Source: Plantactinospora soyae (GTDB lineage Bacteria; Actinomycetota; Actinomycetes; Mycobacteriales; Micromonosporaceae). Taken from it: 64,000 nucleotides of DNA. Shown here one piece after another: positions 26,772 to 35,970 of this stretch. Where the stretch lies: contig NZ_JADBEB010000001.1 in NCBI RefSeq assembly GCF_014874095.1, forward strand, positions 5,642,001 to 5,706,000. The letters run 5' to 3'. The position numbers were made by a program, and so were the translations under genes. Under the pieces are notes generated by a model. That model had not been told where the DNA came from, did not search any database, and saw only the letters and a list, made by a program, of their open reading frames with translations. Position 1 is the first letter of the stretch; each line of letters begins with the position of its first letter.

Positions 26772-28142
26772 TCAGCTGGCGGTGCAGGACAGGCTCGGTG
26801 CGCCGTTGCTGCCGTTCCACGAGCCGATGAAGCCGAACGTGGTGCCGGCTCCGGCGCCGAGGCTGCCGTTGTAGCTCACGTTGCGGGCGGTGACGGTGGA
26901 TCCACTGGAGGTCACGGTGGCGTTCCAGGCCTGGCTGACGGTCTGGCCGTTGGGGAAGGTCAGTGTGACCGTCCAGCCGCTGATGGCGGTGCCGCCGGCG
27001 GTGACCCGTACGTCGCCCTGGAAGCCGCCGGACCACTGGCCCACGGCCGAGTACGTGGCGGTGCAGGCCCGGTTGCCGCCGGGTGGCGTGGTCGTGGGCG
27101 TCGCCGGCGGTGTTGTCGGCCGTGGCGTGCTGGTCGGCGTGCTGGTCGGCCCCGTGGTGGGCGTCCCGCCGCCGTAGATCGTGGCCTCCCGGGCGGTGGG
27201 CCTGATCCCGTTGGCGCCGTTGAAGATCCGCTCACCCCAGGTGGTGAGCTGGTCGGGGTCGAAGTTGACCGTCATGTCGAGGATCGGGTCGGTGTTGCCG
27301 CTCCAGGACCAGGCGAGATAGCCGAGGCCGCGCGCGTTCGCCTCGGCCAGGATCGTCTCGTGGTCCACCTCGTTGGCGTTGAACCGCCAGCCGAACTCGC
27401 CGATCACGAGCGGCCAGCCGTTGGTCCGGAAGCGGTTGAGGTAGTCGGTGATGCTGGCGGCGGTGTTGAACACGGCGTACATGTGGATCGACAGCACGGT
27501 GTTGCGGTTGGTGTCGGCGTTCAGGATCGTCTGCGCGTTGTCCCGCATGACGTACTGCCAGTCCTGACCCCAGTTCGGCGCGTCGACCATGAGCAGATGT
27601 TCGAAGCCGTTGCTGCGCATCTTTCCGATTGCGCTGGTGGTGGCGTTGATCCATTGGCTGGCGTTGGTGTTCCCGATCGGCTCGTTGCCGATGTTGATGA
27701 CGACGTAGTTCTCCTGGCCGACCAGTGCGCTCTTCTGGCTGACCCAGTAGTTGACCGCCTCGTCGAGGCTGGCGGCCGCGCCCTCCTCGCCGTACCCGGT
27801 GGTGTCGTGCACCTCCAGGACGCAGATCAGCCGGTTCTGCTTGCACAGCGAGATGACGTTGGCGACGTCGGTGGACGGGCCCCACCGCTTGCCGCTGCCC
27901 AGCACCACCCGCACCGTGTTGGCGCCCAGCGCCTTGATGTCGGCGAACGCGCTGGTCTGACCGGTGTACCAGACGTGCGGGTGGTTGACCCCCCGCATCA
28001 CGAACCGTTGCCCGTTGGCCTCGACGATGTTCGTGCCGCTGACCCGTAGGCCGACGGCGGCGTCGGCGGGGCGTACGAACGTCAGGATGGATGCCACGGC
28101 GACGAGCAGGGTGACGCCGAGGACGGTGAGTTGTCTCTTCAT
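26772..28142 (-). CDS. Secreted GH5 endo-beta-mannanase with C-terminal CBM2
   Basis: A 456-residue enzyme expected to cut beta-1,4-mannan chains. Signal peptide (residues 1-28, RPADAA end), GH5 barrel at about 30-320 with acid/base E154 (INIGNEPIG) and nucleophile E249 (VIGEFGW), a Thr/Pro linker (about 327-355), and a family 2 carbohydrate-binding module (about 358-456) with paired cysteines and surface tryptophans (GQWSGGFQGDVRV, ISGWTVTLTFPNGQ). The opening MRGVNHPHVWYTGQTSAFAD resembles actinomycete subfamily 8 mannanases; a cellulase is the alternative. It is divergent from an alpha-galactosidase across a LacI-type operator, which supports galactomannan as substrate. Confidence 0.9.
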   Translation of the reverse strand: MKRQLTVLGVTLLVAVASILTFVRPADAAVGLRVSGTNIVEANGQRFVMRGVNHPHVWYTGQTSAFADIKALGANTVRVVLGSGKRWGPSTDVANVISLCKQNRLICVLEVHDTTGYGEEGAAASLDEAVNYWVSQKSALVGQENYVVINIGNEPIGNTNASQWINATTSAIGKMRSNGFEHLLMVDAPNWGQDWQYVMRDNAQTILNADTNRNTVLSIHMYAVFNTAASITDYLNRFRTNGWPLVIGEFGWRFNANEVDHETILAEANARGLGYLAWSWSGNTDPILDMTVNFDPDQLTTWGERIFNGANGIRPTAREATIYGGGTPTTGPTSTPTSTPRPTTPPATPTTTPPGGNRACTATYSAVGQWSGGFQGDVRVTAGGTAISGWTVTLTFPNGQTVSQAWNATVTSSGSTVTARNVSYNGSLGAGAGTTFGFIGSWNGSNGAPSLSCTAS

Positions 28143-28464
28143 GACCTACCTCAGATGGAAGGCCCCGGAGCCGGGGCAGGGTGAGTCCACCTCGTGGACC
28201 CGCTGTTCCTTTGCCCGGCTTCCAGCGGCAATTACCGTAGATCAATGTCTGGCCCGGATGCAACCTGCCCGAAGTGTTGCCCGTGCGCCCGTTGCGGAGC
28301 GGTTGTCGATGCGATGTCCGCCCCTCTTGACAAGGAAGATGTTAGCGCTAACACTCGCTTTTGGCGAGTTACCACCGTAAATGGCTGCTCAGCGGGTCCG
28401 GCCTGCGCCGACCACCGGGTCGACGCGCTGCCGCTCCCGAAGGCACGTCTGGAAGGGCGAACCC
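28143..28464. promoter_or_regulatory. Shared control region of the mannanase / alpha-galactosidase pair
   Basis: This 322-base divergent region holds a palindromic operator (28340-28353) and a TTGACA -35 element (28327-28332) pointing right, with a weak -10 such as TAACAC at 28349-28354. The mannanase start has a long 5' region; I see no clear leftward promoter. Confidence 0.7.
28340..28353. promoter_or_regulatory. LacI-family operator, perfect 14-base palindrome
   Basis: TGTTAGCGCTAACA is fully palindromic with the central CG step typical of LacI-family sites. It fills the spacer and touches the -10 of the rightward promoter, so a bound repressor would block polymerase. No lacI-type gene is present in the window. 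Confidence 0.8.
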
Positions 28465-30285
28465 ATGCGGCTGCACGTCCGGCGGTACACAGGCGCGGTG
28501 TTGGTGCTCGGCATGCTGTCGGCACCCCTGGGGGAGGTTCCGATGGAGCGGGCGTCGGCGGCCAGCGCACTGCCCAACGGCGTCGCGACCACGCCGCCGA
28601 TGGGCTGGAACAGCTACGACTCGTACAACTGGAATGTCACCGAGGCGCAGGTCAAGGCCAACGCCGACTACATGAGCACCAACCTGAGACAGCACGGTTG
28701 GCAGTACGTCGTCGTCGACTGGGCCTGGTACTACCCGGGCAGCGGCACCGGAAGCCCGAACCAGGACGCCAACCTCCAGCCACGGCTGCGGATGGACGCC
28801 AACGGACGGCTGTTGCCGGACACCACCCGGTTCCCGTCCGCGACCGGGACGAACGGCTTCAAGCCCCTGGCCGACCACATCCACGCCGCCGGCCTGAAGT
28901 TCGGCATCCACCTGATGCGGGGAATCCCACGCCAGGCGGTCGCCGAGAACACCCCCGTCCTTGGCACGAGCTATCGGGCGAACCAGATCGACAACACCAC
29001 CACCGCGGCCTGGCTCAACCTCATGTGGGGGCTGGAGATGGGCCACCCCGGGGCCCAGGCGTACCTGGACTCGCTGTTCCAGCTCTACGCGAGCTGGGGG
29101 GTGGACTACGTGAAGGTCGACGACATCGCGGCTCCGACGTACCGGCAGGCGGAGGTGGAGGGGTACCGGCTGGCCATCGAGCGCAGTGGCCGTCCGATGG
29201 TCCTGAGCCTGTCTCCGGGCCCGACACCGACGGCGAGCGGCAGCCACGTGGCCGCCAACGCCCACATGTGGCGGGTGGTCAACGACCTGTGGGACAACTG
29301 GGCCAGCGTGGACGCCCTGTTCGACAAGCTGCGGGACTGGACACCGTACCGGGCGAGCGGCGCCTGGCCGGACCCCGACATGATCCCCATCGGGCGACTG
29401 TCGAAGCAGGGGCCCGTCGGCTCGCCCCGCTACTCCAACCTGACCCCGGACGAACAGCGCACCCTGATGACGCTCTGGTCCATCACCCGGTCACCACTGA
29501 TGTGGGGCGGCAACCTGGTCGAGAACCGCGCGTCGGAGCTGGCCCTGATGACCAACCCGGCCGTGCTCGCCGTCGACCAGAACAGCACGGCGAACCGTGA
29601 GCTGTACGGCGGAACCAACCGGGTGTGGACCGCGGACGTTCCGGGCACCGACCACAGATACGTCGCCCTGTTCAACCGGGGTACCGCGACGGGCAACGTC
29701 TCGGTCACGCTGGCGGACCTGGGCATCGGCTCGGCCAGCGTCACCGACCTGTGGTCCGGGGCGAACCTCGGCACCGCCACCGAGGTTCTCACCCGCTCGC
29801 TGCCCGCGCACGGCTCCGGGCTCTACCGGCTGGTTCCGCAGTCGACGGTGCCGGTGCCCCCGGCGTACACCCTGGCCGTCCGGCACAGCGGCAAGGTCGC
29901 CGACGTCTTCAACGGCTCGACCGCCGACGGCGCCGACGTCGTGCAGTGGACGGCCAACGGGCAGACGAACCAGCAGTGGCGGTTCCGGGACGCGGGCGGC
30001 GGCTACTCCCAGATCGTCAGCGCGAACAGCGGCAAGTGCCTCGACGTGTACGGCGGAGCCGGTGCCACGGCGGACGGTGTCCGGGTCACGCAGTGGACCT
30101 GTGGCACGGGTACCAACCAGCAGTGGCGGATCCAGGACCTCGGTACGGGCTACCTCCAGCTCGTCGCCCGGCACAGCGGCAGGTGCCTCGACGTGTTGGA
30201 CGCCGCGTCGACCGACGGCGCCCAGTTGGTGCAGTGGACCTGCGGCTCGGGTACCAACCAGCAGTGGCGGCGCGGCCAGGTGTAG
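28465..30285 (+). CDS. Secreted GH27 alpha-galactosidase with C-terminal ricin-type CBM13
   Basis: Removes alpha-1,6-galactose from galactomannan and related oligosaccharides. From the ATG eight bases after GGAAGG the protein has 606 residues: signal peptide ending near ASAASA, GH27 catalytic domain ([20 protein letters not shown], nucleophile Asp in DYVKVDD, acid/base Asp in [12 protein letters not shown]), a C-terminal beta-sandwich, and a ricin B-like module (about 475-606) with three repeats ending in TNQQWR. It should act together with the divergent mannanase, both under the palindromic operator between them. Confidence 0.94.
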   Translation: MRLHVRRYTGAVLVLGMLSAPLGEVPMERASAASALPNGVATTPPMGWNSYDSYNWNVTEAQVKANADYMSTNLRQHGWQYVVVDWAWYYPGSGTGSPNQDANLQPRLRMDANGRLLPDTTRFPSATGTNGFKPLADHIHAAGLKFGIHLMRGIPRQAVAENTPVLGTSYRANQIDNTTTAAWLNLMWGLEMGHPGAQAYLDSLFQLYASWGVDYVKVDDIAAPTYRQAEVEGYRLAIERSGRPMVLSLSPGPTPTASGSHVAANAHMWRVVNDLWDNWASVDALFDKLRDWTPYRASGAWPDPDMIPIGRLSKQGPVGSPRYSNLTPDEQRTLMTLWSITRSPLMWGGNLVENRASELALMTNPAVLAVDQNSTANRELYGGTNRVWTADVPGTDHRYVALFNRGTATGNVSVTLADLGIGSASVTDLWSGANLGTATEVLTRSLPAHGSGLYRLVPQSTVPVPPAYTLAVRHSGKVADVFNGSTADGADVVQWTANGQTNQQWRFRDAGGGYSQIVSANSGKCLDVYGGAGATADGVRVTQWTCGTGTNQQWRIQDLGTGYLQLVARHSGRCLDVLDAASTDGAQLVQWTCGSGTNQQWRRGQV

Positions 30286-30390
30286 CGGCGCACCGCGACC
30301 CCGGCGACTCCGCATAACCGAACTCGCGTTTCTCCGGTCGCACCGCCCGCCGTTTTGCTCAATGCGCGGCAATGACTTATGGTTCTTAAT

Positions 30391-30432
30391 CGATGTAGCC
30401 GACTCCTTCCCCCGTGGGAGCCGGCTACATCG
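30391..30432 (+). terminator. Probable terminator hairpin after the alpha-galactosidase gene
   Basis: Arms 30391-30401 and 30422-30432 (CGATGTAGCCG with CGGCTACATCG) give an 11-bp stem, extended by a few pairs after one mismatch. It lies about 105 bases after the stop in an unusually A/T-rich patch. Confidence 0.5.
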
Positions 30433-30553
30433 CTTTCCGGACTCTTGTGCCCCACCCGGCCATGAGGTTCGTGGTGGTCCTGCTCTTCCTCGGTGCCGAG
30501 CCTCCCGAGGGGTTCGCACGACTGGCGAGGGCCGGGGATGGGGGCGGGGGAAC

Positions 30554-31012
30554 GTGGGCACACACGAGGCGGCGCCCGCCCGGCCGCAGGTGTCGGCCGG
30601 GGCGGTCTTCTTCGACGACGACGACCGGGTGCTGCTGGTGGACCCGACCTACAAGAAGTTCTGGAACCTGCCGGGCGGTGCCGTCGACGTCGGCGAGACA
30701 CCTCGGGCGGCCTGTGTCAGAGAGGTGCGGGAGGAACTGGGCCTCGACCCGTCGATCGGGCCGCTGCTCGTGGTCGCCTGGACGGCGAACGGTCCGGACG
30801 GGAAGCTCTTCTTCGTCTTCGACGGCGGGGTGCTTCCGCCGGACCGGCGGGCGGCGATCGTACCGGCGCCCGGGGAACTCGCCGAGTATGCGTTCGTTCC
30901 GGTCGAGCGGGCCCGGCGGCTGCTGTCCGAGCCGCAGTGGATCCTGCTGACCGAGGTGCTGGCCGCCCGTGCCGACGGTGTGACTCGGTACGTCGAGTCG
31001 GGCCAGGTCTAG
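30554..31012 (+). CDS. NUDIX hydrolase
   Basis: Hydrolyses a nucleoside diphosphate linked to another group; the substrate is unknown. The 152-residue protein has a complete Nudix box at residues 42-64 (G-x5-E48-x7-REVREELGL), preceded by [20 protein letters not shown]. It begins at a GTG after a run of five G bases. The C-terminal part ([18 protein letters not shown]) is typical. It is a short free-standing domain with no fused partner. Confidence 0.88.
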   Translation: MGTHEAAPARPQVSAGAVFFDDDDRVLLVDPTYKKFWNLPGGAVDVGETPRAACVREVREELGLDPSIGPLLVVAWTANGPDGKLFFVFDGGVLPPDRRAAIVPAPGELAEYAFVPVERARRLLSEPQWILLTEVLAARADGVTRYVESGQV

Positions 31013-31117
31013 ACACCGCTGCCCGGACCCGAGGGGTGGTGGTCGCCCTCGTCGTGGTCTGCCGCGGGGTGGCGGATCCGGAGGTCGGCATGCCGGGGCG
31101 GCTGGCAGGATGGTGGG

Positions 31118-31708
31118 GTGTCAGTCCTCCAGAAGTCCGGCCTGCGTCCCGGCTACCCGGTCCGGACCGAGCGCCTGCTGCTGCGTCCGCTCACCGTCAG
31201 CGATGTCGACGCACTGTTCGCCTACCGAAGCCGGCCCGATGTCTGCCGATACGTACCCTTCGAGCCGATGACCCGTGAGGTTCTGCACGAACGGCTCGCC
31301 TCGTCCTGGGCGAACACCGACCTCACGGACGAGGGTCAGGCCCTGACCCTCGGCATCGAAGTCGCCGGGACGGGTCGACTGGTCGGTGACGTGGTGCTGT
31401 TCTGGCACAGCCGGGAGCATGGTGGCGGCGAGATCGGCTACGTCGTGAATCCCGACTTCAGCGGAGACGGGTACGCCACCGAGGCGGCCCGCGCGCTGCT
31501 CCAGCTGGGCTTCGACGATCTCGGCCTGCACCGCATCGTCGCGCGGATCGACGAACGCAACGAGCCCTCGGCGAAGGTCGCGCGACGGCTGGGAATGCGA
31601 CAGGAAGCCCGACTGGTGCGCAACGAGCTTTTCAAGGGGGAGTGGAGCACGGAACTCGACTTCGCGATGCTCGACGAGGAGTGGCCGGCGTACCGCACTC
31701 CGCGCTGA
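31118..31708 (+). CDS. RimJ/RimL-type GNAT acetyltransferase
   Basis: A 196-residue acetyltransferase of the ribosomal-protein/alanine N-acetyltransferase type. Clear marks are the N-terminal VRTERLLLRPLTVSDVDALF, motif A IGYVVNPDFSGDGYATEAAR, and HRIVARIDERNEPSAKVARR with LGMRQEARLVRNELFKGEW. The GTG start overlaps a G-rich stretch. It may share a transcript with the upstream NUDIX gene (105-base gap), but nothing ties their functions together. Confidence 0.88.
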   Translation: MSVLQKSGLRPGYPVRTERLLLRPLTVSDVDALFAYRSRPDVCRYVPFEPMTREVLHERLASSWANTDLTDEGQALTLGIEVAGTGRLVGDVVLFWHSREHGGGEIGYVVNPDFSGDGYATEAARALLQLGFDDLGLHRIVARIDERNEPSAKVARRLGMRQEARLVRNELFKGEWSTELDFAMLDEEWPAYRTPR

Positions 31709-31788
31709 CCGCTGGTTCCGCGGGGCGGGGGTGGCCGGCTGTTCACCCGCGCGAACCTCGCCGAGGTGCTCGGGCCAGACTGGACGGC

Positions 31789-32493
31789 GTGAACCGCTCG
31801 GAACGTCGGCCCACGCTGGTGATCAGCCACGGGGCGTGGCACCAGCCATCGAGTTGGGCCGCTACCTGTGCCGCGCTCGCCGAGCGCGGTTACCAGACGC
31901 GGGTGCCCGCTCTGCCGAGTGCCGGAAACCCCACCCCGACCGGGTCGATGTACGACGACGCCGACGTCATCGCGCGGGCGGTGACCGAGATCGACGGGCC
32001 GGTCGTCGTACTCGCGCACTCGTACGGCGGCATGCCGGCCACCCAGGGGGCCACGGGCCTGACCCAGGTCTCCCACCTCGTCTACGTGACCGCCTACCTG
32101 TTGGACGAGGGCGAGTCCGTGTTCAGCTTCCACGGCCGGAGTACGCCGAGCGACACCGGCGGCATCCTCCGACTGCTGAAGAACCCACGGGTGGCGCTCT
32201 ACAACGACATCGCCGACGAGCCGGCGGGCCGGGCCCTCGACGAGCTCGTCAACCAGAGTCGGCGGTCGTTCACGGACAGGCTGACGAGTGCCGCCTGGCG
32301 CGACATCCCGTCGACGTACGTCCTCTGCGAGGACGACCGGGCAATACCCCTCGCGATGCAGGAGAGGATGGCCACCCGAGCCACGGCCAGTCGCTGGATC
32401 GCCGGAGGACATTCGCCCTATCTGGCGGCACCGCACCGGTTCGCCACGGTGATCGACGAGATCCTCCGGTCCACGCCCGACGCCACGCGCTGA
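31789..32493 (+). CDS. Alpha/beta hydrolase
   Basis: A 234-residue soluble esterase-like protein starting at GTG (VNRSERRPTLVISHGAWHQP). The catalytic set is visible: nucleophile Ser in LAHSYGGMPATQ, Asp in CEDDRAIPLAMQ, and His in AGGHSPYLAAP. The HGAWH oxyanion region and the short cap are typical of the salicylate-esterase/pyrethroid-hydrolase-like subgroup. No signal peptide is present, so it is cytoplasmic. Confidence 0.85.
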   Translation: MNRSERRPTLVISHGAWHQPSSWAATCAALAERGYQTRVPALPSAGNPTPTGSMYDDADVIARAVTEIDGPVVVLAHSYGGMPATQGATGLTQVSHLVYVTAYLLDEGESVFSFHGRSTPSDTGGILRLLKNPRVALYNDIADEPAGRALDELVNQSRRSFTDRLTSAAWRDIPSTYVLCEDDRAIPLAMQERMATRATASRWIAGGHSPYLAAPHRFATVIDEILRSTPDATR

Positions 32494-32501
32494 CCGCCCT
32501 G

Positions 32502-32555
32502 CGTGGCAGCCGTACGGCCCTCGTGCGGCCGGACCCGTGGCAGCCGTACGGCCCT
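32502..32555. repeat. Two 20-base direct repeats after the hydrolase gene
   Basis: CGTGGCAGCCGTACGGCCCT occurs at 32502-32521 and 32536-32555. Each copy contains the palindrome GCCGTACGGC, so each could form a small hairpin between the converging genes. Confidence 0.75.
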
Positions 32556-32579
32556 TGGAAGACAGCAGCCGGCGCGGGC

Positions 32580-33293
32580 TCAGCCGAGCAGGGCCGGTCT
32601 CATCTCCGCGCCGAGATTGATCGCGCTGACCACCCGGTGACCGGTCGGGTCGTAGACGTCGATGCTGTTGTTGGTCCGCATCAGCTCCCGGGCCGGGGGC
32701 GGCAGCGGTGGAGGATCGTCCATGGCCGCGCGGATCTGTCGGGCGCTGGCGATCAGCCGATTGGCCAGGGAGGCGGCGTCGGTGTCCACCCGGACCCGGC
32801 CGTACTCCCAACCGGCGGTGGTGAGGTCGAACACCTCGAAGACGTGGGTCAGCAGCGGGTTCGGGTCGATCGCCCGGACGACCCGGGTCGCCCGGCTGCC
32901 GACGACCGTGGCGGCTGCGGCCACCTGCACGTACGGATGGAAGCCGCACGGCAACGCGAAGAGTGGCCAGCGCAACTCCGGTGCGGCCGACCGCCACAGC
33001 GGCCGATAGTTCCGGCGGTCCACCACGAGCCGGCGGCCGGTCCGCCGGTGCAGATCGAAGGCCTGGCCGAGGAAATCCGTGTGAGCCTCGTCGGCGACCT
33101 CGCGCAGGACCCTGGCCGCCACGGACAGGCCGTCGTCGCCGTCCAGCAACCGGACGATCGCATCGACCTGCTCGGGGAACTGGACCTGTACGCGGGCACC
33201 GAACCGCTGCCGTACGTCCTGGAGCAGTTCCTCCTGCCGCCCCGGATCGTGCTGGACCTGCCTCTTACCCAGCAGGAGCCGGAACCACCGCAT
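32580..33293 (-). CDS. Hypothetical protein, 237 residues
   Basis: I do not recognise this protein. It starts MRWFRLLLGKRQVQHDPGRQ and has no signal peptide or membrane helix. The first half is helical and rich in Arg and Gln; the second half has beta-strand-like stretches (LFALPCGFHPYVQVAAAATV, VFEVFDLTTAGWEYGRVRVD). Codon use is like its neighbours and the frame is open over its full length, so it is probably a real gene. It converges on the alpha/beta hydrolase gene. No partner suggests a role. Confidence 0.55.
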   Translation of the reverse strand: MRWFRLLLGKRQVQHDPGRQEELLQDVRQRFGARVQVQFPEQVDAIVRLLDGDDGLSVAARVLREVADEAHTDFLGQAFDLHRRTGRRLVVDRRNYRPLWRSAAPELRWPLFALPCGFHPYVQVAAAATVVGSRATRVVRAIDPNPLLTHVFEVFDLTTAGWEYGRVRVDTDAASLANRLIASARQIRAAMDDPPPLPPPARELMRTNNSIDVYDPTGHRVVSAINLGAEMRPALLG

Positions 33294-33519
33294 GTCGCCT
33301 CGTCTCAGCAGCTGCCTCAGAACTCGGCAATGCTAGCGGAGATCCCTGCGAATGCTGACCAGCGACGCCCTCGGTATGACGGCCGCTACGGTGCGGCGTC
33401 GACTCGGGGGGGGTGTGGCCAGCGCCGCCATGTTCTCGACCGTCCACAAGCGCTGCTGCAGGAGAGGTCCTGGGCAACGGCGCCCTGGTGTCACCGGCCG
33501 ATCCGCGGACCGGGTCTGC

Positions 33520-34152
33520 TCAGGCCGGGCCACCATCGGCGTCGGCACCGGGATCCTCCGGTCGGGCGACGATGACCTGCACGAGGTCCCGCAGGTGCCG
33601 GCCGAGCGGGGCCGGGTCCGCCGCGCTCAGCCCGTCCGTGCCGATGACCTTGCGCATCAGCCACACCCCGGCGAGCAGGGACAGCAGCAGCTCGGCACGT
33701 TGGGCGGCGTCCGGACCGGGTAGCAGGTCGGTCAGGTGTCGGCCGAGACGGTTCCGGACTCCGGCCCGGATGATCTCGGCGGCCCGCGGATTGGCCGCCG
33801 ATCGCAGCACCAGCAGGAACGGGTCCGGGTCGTCGGCTTCCGGAGCGGTGCGGGCGACCAGCGTGGCCGCCAGCTGCTCGCTCAGCGTGGCAGGATCGTC
33901 GCCGACCACCGTACGGGGCGCGAAGGCCCGGTCGACGGCCTCGGCGAAGAGTTGCTCCTTCGACCCGAAGTAGCGGTTGACCAGCATCGCGGTCACTCCC
34001 GCGCCCCCGGCAACCTCGCGTACTCCGGCGCCGTCGTATCCGGCCCGGGTGAACGCGGCCACCGCCGAGTTCAGGATCGCCTCCCGGGTGGCGCTGGCGT
34101 TCCGCCGTCGCGGAGGTGGACCGCCGACGTCATCCGCCGCGCCCCCGGTCAT
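33520..34152 (-). CDS. TetR-family transcriptional regulator
   Basis: A 210-residue repressor-type protein. The N-terminal helix-turn-helix (about 20-66) reads ATREAILNSAVAAFTRAGYD, VREVAGGAGVTAMLVNRYFG, KEQLFAEAVDRAF. The C-terminal ligand domain has the ELLLSLLAGVWLMRKVIGTD helix. A perfect 18-base palindrome begins on the last base of its start codon, so self-repression is likely. No obvious efflux or enzyme gene is divergently placed next to it. Confidence 0.93.
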   Translation of the reverse strand: MTGGAADDVGGPPPRRRNASATREAILNSAVAAFTRAGYDGAGVREVAGGAGVTAMLVNRYFGSKEQLFAEAVDRAFAPRTVVGDDPATLSEQLAATLVARTAPEADDPDPFLLVLRSAANPRAAEIIRAGVRNRLGRHLTDLLPGPDAAQRAELLLSLLAGVWLMRKVIGTDGLSAADPAPLGRHLRDLVQVIVARPEDPGADADGGPA

Positions 34153-34169
34153 GTCTACGATCGTAGACA
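34152..34169. promoter_or_regulatory. Putative TetR operator, perfect 18-base palindrome at the start codon
   Basis: TGTCTACGATCGTAGACA is fully self-complementary and overlaps the first base of the TetR gene's start codon. This location would give tight autoregulation. Confidence 0.8.
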
Positions 34170-34184
34170 GCCCGGTCGCAGGAG

Positions 34185-34200
34185 GTCTACGAACGTGGAC
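34185..34200. promoter_or_regulatory. Second, imperfect copy of the TetR-type operator
   Basis: GTCTACGAACGTGGAC keeps the left half-site of the neighbouring palindrome and most of the right. Centre-to-centre distance from the perfect site is about 32 bases, close to three helical turns. Confidence 0.55.
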
Positions 34201-34344
34201 ATGACGAGACCCGAGTGGCCGAACAGGGGGCGGATCCGGCGTCAGCGTGCGGCGCGGCCGGGTCGACCCTGGCTGGTCGCGGAGCGCCGGTGGCCGACGC
34301 GAGGTGCCCGTACCACGGGGGAGTTACCGGATGCCGGGCGGTAG
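34195..34344 (+). CDS. Possible short ORF divergent from TetR (49 residues), perhaps a relic
   Basis: A GTG ten bases after AGGAGG opens a 49-codon frame (VDMTRPEWPNRGRIRRQRAA onward) that overlaps the 3' end of the repeat-protein gene on the other strand. The peptide is Arg-rich with no motif. It sits exactly where a TetR-controlled target gene would start, so it may be the stub of a lost gene; it may equally be noncoding. Confidence 0.25.
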   Translation: MDMTRPEWPNRGRIRRQRAARPGRPWLVAERRWPTRGARTTGELPDAGR

Positions 34345-35150
34345 TCGCGCGCCGCGTCGGCCACGGTTTCGTCGGAATCGCGTCCGAGGGCCTGCCGGAT
34401 GTGCGGCGGAACGAGGTCGGAGGTCGCCATCGCCAGTCGGACCTGCACCGACCGGTCGTCGACCAGGCGTTCCAGGTCCGCCTCGGCCAACTCGACGGTG
34501 CGGACGAGTGCGGCCCGGACGTCGACCACGGGATCCTGGGCGAGCGCGCTCCGCTGTTCGGCGGTGGTCCGGGGGTTCCGGGCGACCCCCTTGCGTACCC
34601 GGGCGGTGCGGTCGGCCATCAGGGCGGTGATCACGTCGGGATCGTGGGTGTGGGTGGCGAGGCGTTCCCGTACCTCCGGGGAGACGTCGTCGATCAGCCG
34701 GGCGGCCAGGTCGGGCTCCAGGTCGCGCCGCTCGGCGAGGAGACCACGAAGTTCCTTGTCGGGTGCCTCGGACATCACCCGGCGAACCGACTCGTCGCAA
34801 CCCGGGTTGCCGGCGACCGCCCAGCGGATCCACCGGTCGGCGTCCTTAACCAGACGCAGCAGGTTGCCGACGGACGTCGAGGGATTCCTCGCCACCGCCT
34901 CCCGAACCTGACGATCATGGTCCCGGGTCAGTGGTCGCAGTGCCTGCGCGGGGGCGTCGGTCCGGGCCGCGACCGCCTTGCGGACCGCGGCCGACGGGTC
35001 GGACGCCAGGTCGAAGAGGGTCATTTGTGGCGTTGCGGGATCCTGCGCGAGGGCGAGCCGTGCGTCGGAACTCGTCTCCGTCGCACGCTGGGCGGTGGCA
35101 CTCGACCCGGTGTGACGGTCGGACCCGCCGACGTCCTGCTGCTTCCCCAT
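34242..35150 (-). CDS. Leucine-rich-variant / HEAT-like repeat protein
   Basis: About 302 residues made of helical repeats of the form VR-AVA-NP--T. Examples are AVRKAVAARTDAPAQALRPL, QVREAVARNPSTSVGNLLRL, WIRWAVAGNPGCDESVRRVM, RVRKGVARNPRTTAEQRSAL and DVRAALVRTVELAEADLERL. At least eight units are countable. Such alpha-solenoids bind proteins or RNA; the partner is unknown. I use the ATG giving MGKQQDVGG; an ATG four codons upstream is also possible, and neither has a clear ribosome site. It is divergent from the ECF sigma gene. Confidence 0.75.
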   Translation of the reverse strand: MGKQQDVGGSDRHTGSSATAQRATETSSDARLALAQDPATPQMTLFDLASDPSAAVRKAVAARTDAPAQALRPLTRDHDRQVREAVARNPSTSVGNLLRLVKDADRWIRWAVAGNPGCDESVRRVMSEAPDKELRGLLAERRDLEPDLAARLIDDVSPEVRERLATHTHDPDVITALMADRTARVRKGVARNPRTTAEQRSALAQDPVVDVRAALVRTVELAEADLERLVDDRSVQVRLAMATSDLVPPHIRQALGRDSDETVADAARDYRPASGNSPVVRAPRVGHRRSATSQGRPGRAAR

Positions 35151-35418
35151 GGGCGCAATCATGTCATGCGCCGATCGGGGCGGTGCGAGCCTGACCAGCG
35201 CGACCGGACCGCACCGCCGCGCCGACAGGTGCGACAGAACCCCCGCAAGGCGGTCGAGAAGCCCCTGATCTCCCGCGAACCGGATCGGGTCGGCGCGCAT
35301 CCCTGACGGCTGCGCGACAGAAGGCAAGCCCAGCGGCTCCGGCCGCAACCGATCGCGATCACGACACGTGTTAGAGGCACTTCCCGGCCGACGACCGGGA
35401 TCTCCTGGGGGAGGGATC

Positions 35419-35970
35419 GTGCAATTGTCAACGCCGCCACGGCTGGACGAGTCGCCACCGCCGAGCTCGGGCCGTGAGGTACCGGAGATCAACTTCGACG
35501 AGTTCTACCAGATCCACTTCCGAACGTTGACAGTGCAGCTCTGCGCATACACCGGTGACATGGGACACGCACAGGACCTGGTGCAGGAGGCCTTCTGCCG
35601 GGCGTTCGCCCGCTGGCAGAAGATCGTCCGGTACGAGGATCCGGTGGCGTGGGTCCGCAGGGTCGCCTGGAATCTGGCCACCAGCCGGTGGCGGCGACTG
35701 CGTACCGCCCAGCTCTTCCTGCGCAGGCAGCGGGAGGAGCACGTGCCGGGACCCGGCCCGGATCGGGTCGCCCTGGAGGCCGCCCTCGCGCTCCTGCCTC
35801 CCAAACAACGCCGGGCCGTGGTCCTGCATCACCTGGCCGACATGCCCATCTCGGAGATCGCCCGTCAGGAAGGCGTGGCCGAGGGAACCGTCAAGTCCTG
35901 GCTCCACCGCGGTCGCGCCGCGCTGGCCGCACACCTGACCGAACGCAACGAGGAGACCCGCCGTGACTAA
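35419..35970 (+). CDS. ECF sigma factor, SigE-like actinomycete family
   Basis: A 183-residue sigma-70 factor of the extracytoplasmic-function class. Region 2 includes FDEFYQIHFRTLTVQLCAYT, GHAQDLVQEAFCRAFARWQ and AWVRRVAWNLATSRWRR. Region 4 includes ALALLPPKQRRAVVLHHLAD and ISEIARQEGVAEGTVKSWLH. GTG start after GGGGGAGGG. Its last eight bases overlap the start of the next gene, a single-pass membrane protein probably acting as its regulator. Confidence 0.93.
   Translation: MQLSTPPRLDESPPPSSGREVPEINFDEFYQIHFRTLTVQLCAYTGDMGHAQDLVQEAFCRAFARWQKIVRYEDPVAWVRRVAWNLATSRWRRLRTAQLFLRRQREEHVPGPGPDRVALEAALALLPPKQRRAVVLHHLADMPISEIARQEGVAEGTVKSWLHRGRAALAAHLTERNEETRRD

Noticed and set aside
32502-32555. 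Direct repeats considered as ends of a small mobile element
   Set aside because: Only 14 bases lie between the copies, with no terminal inverted repeats or transposase; a local duplication is simpler.
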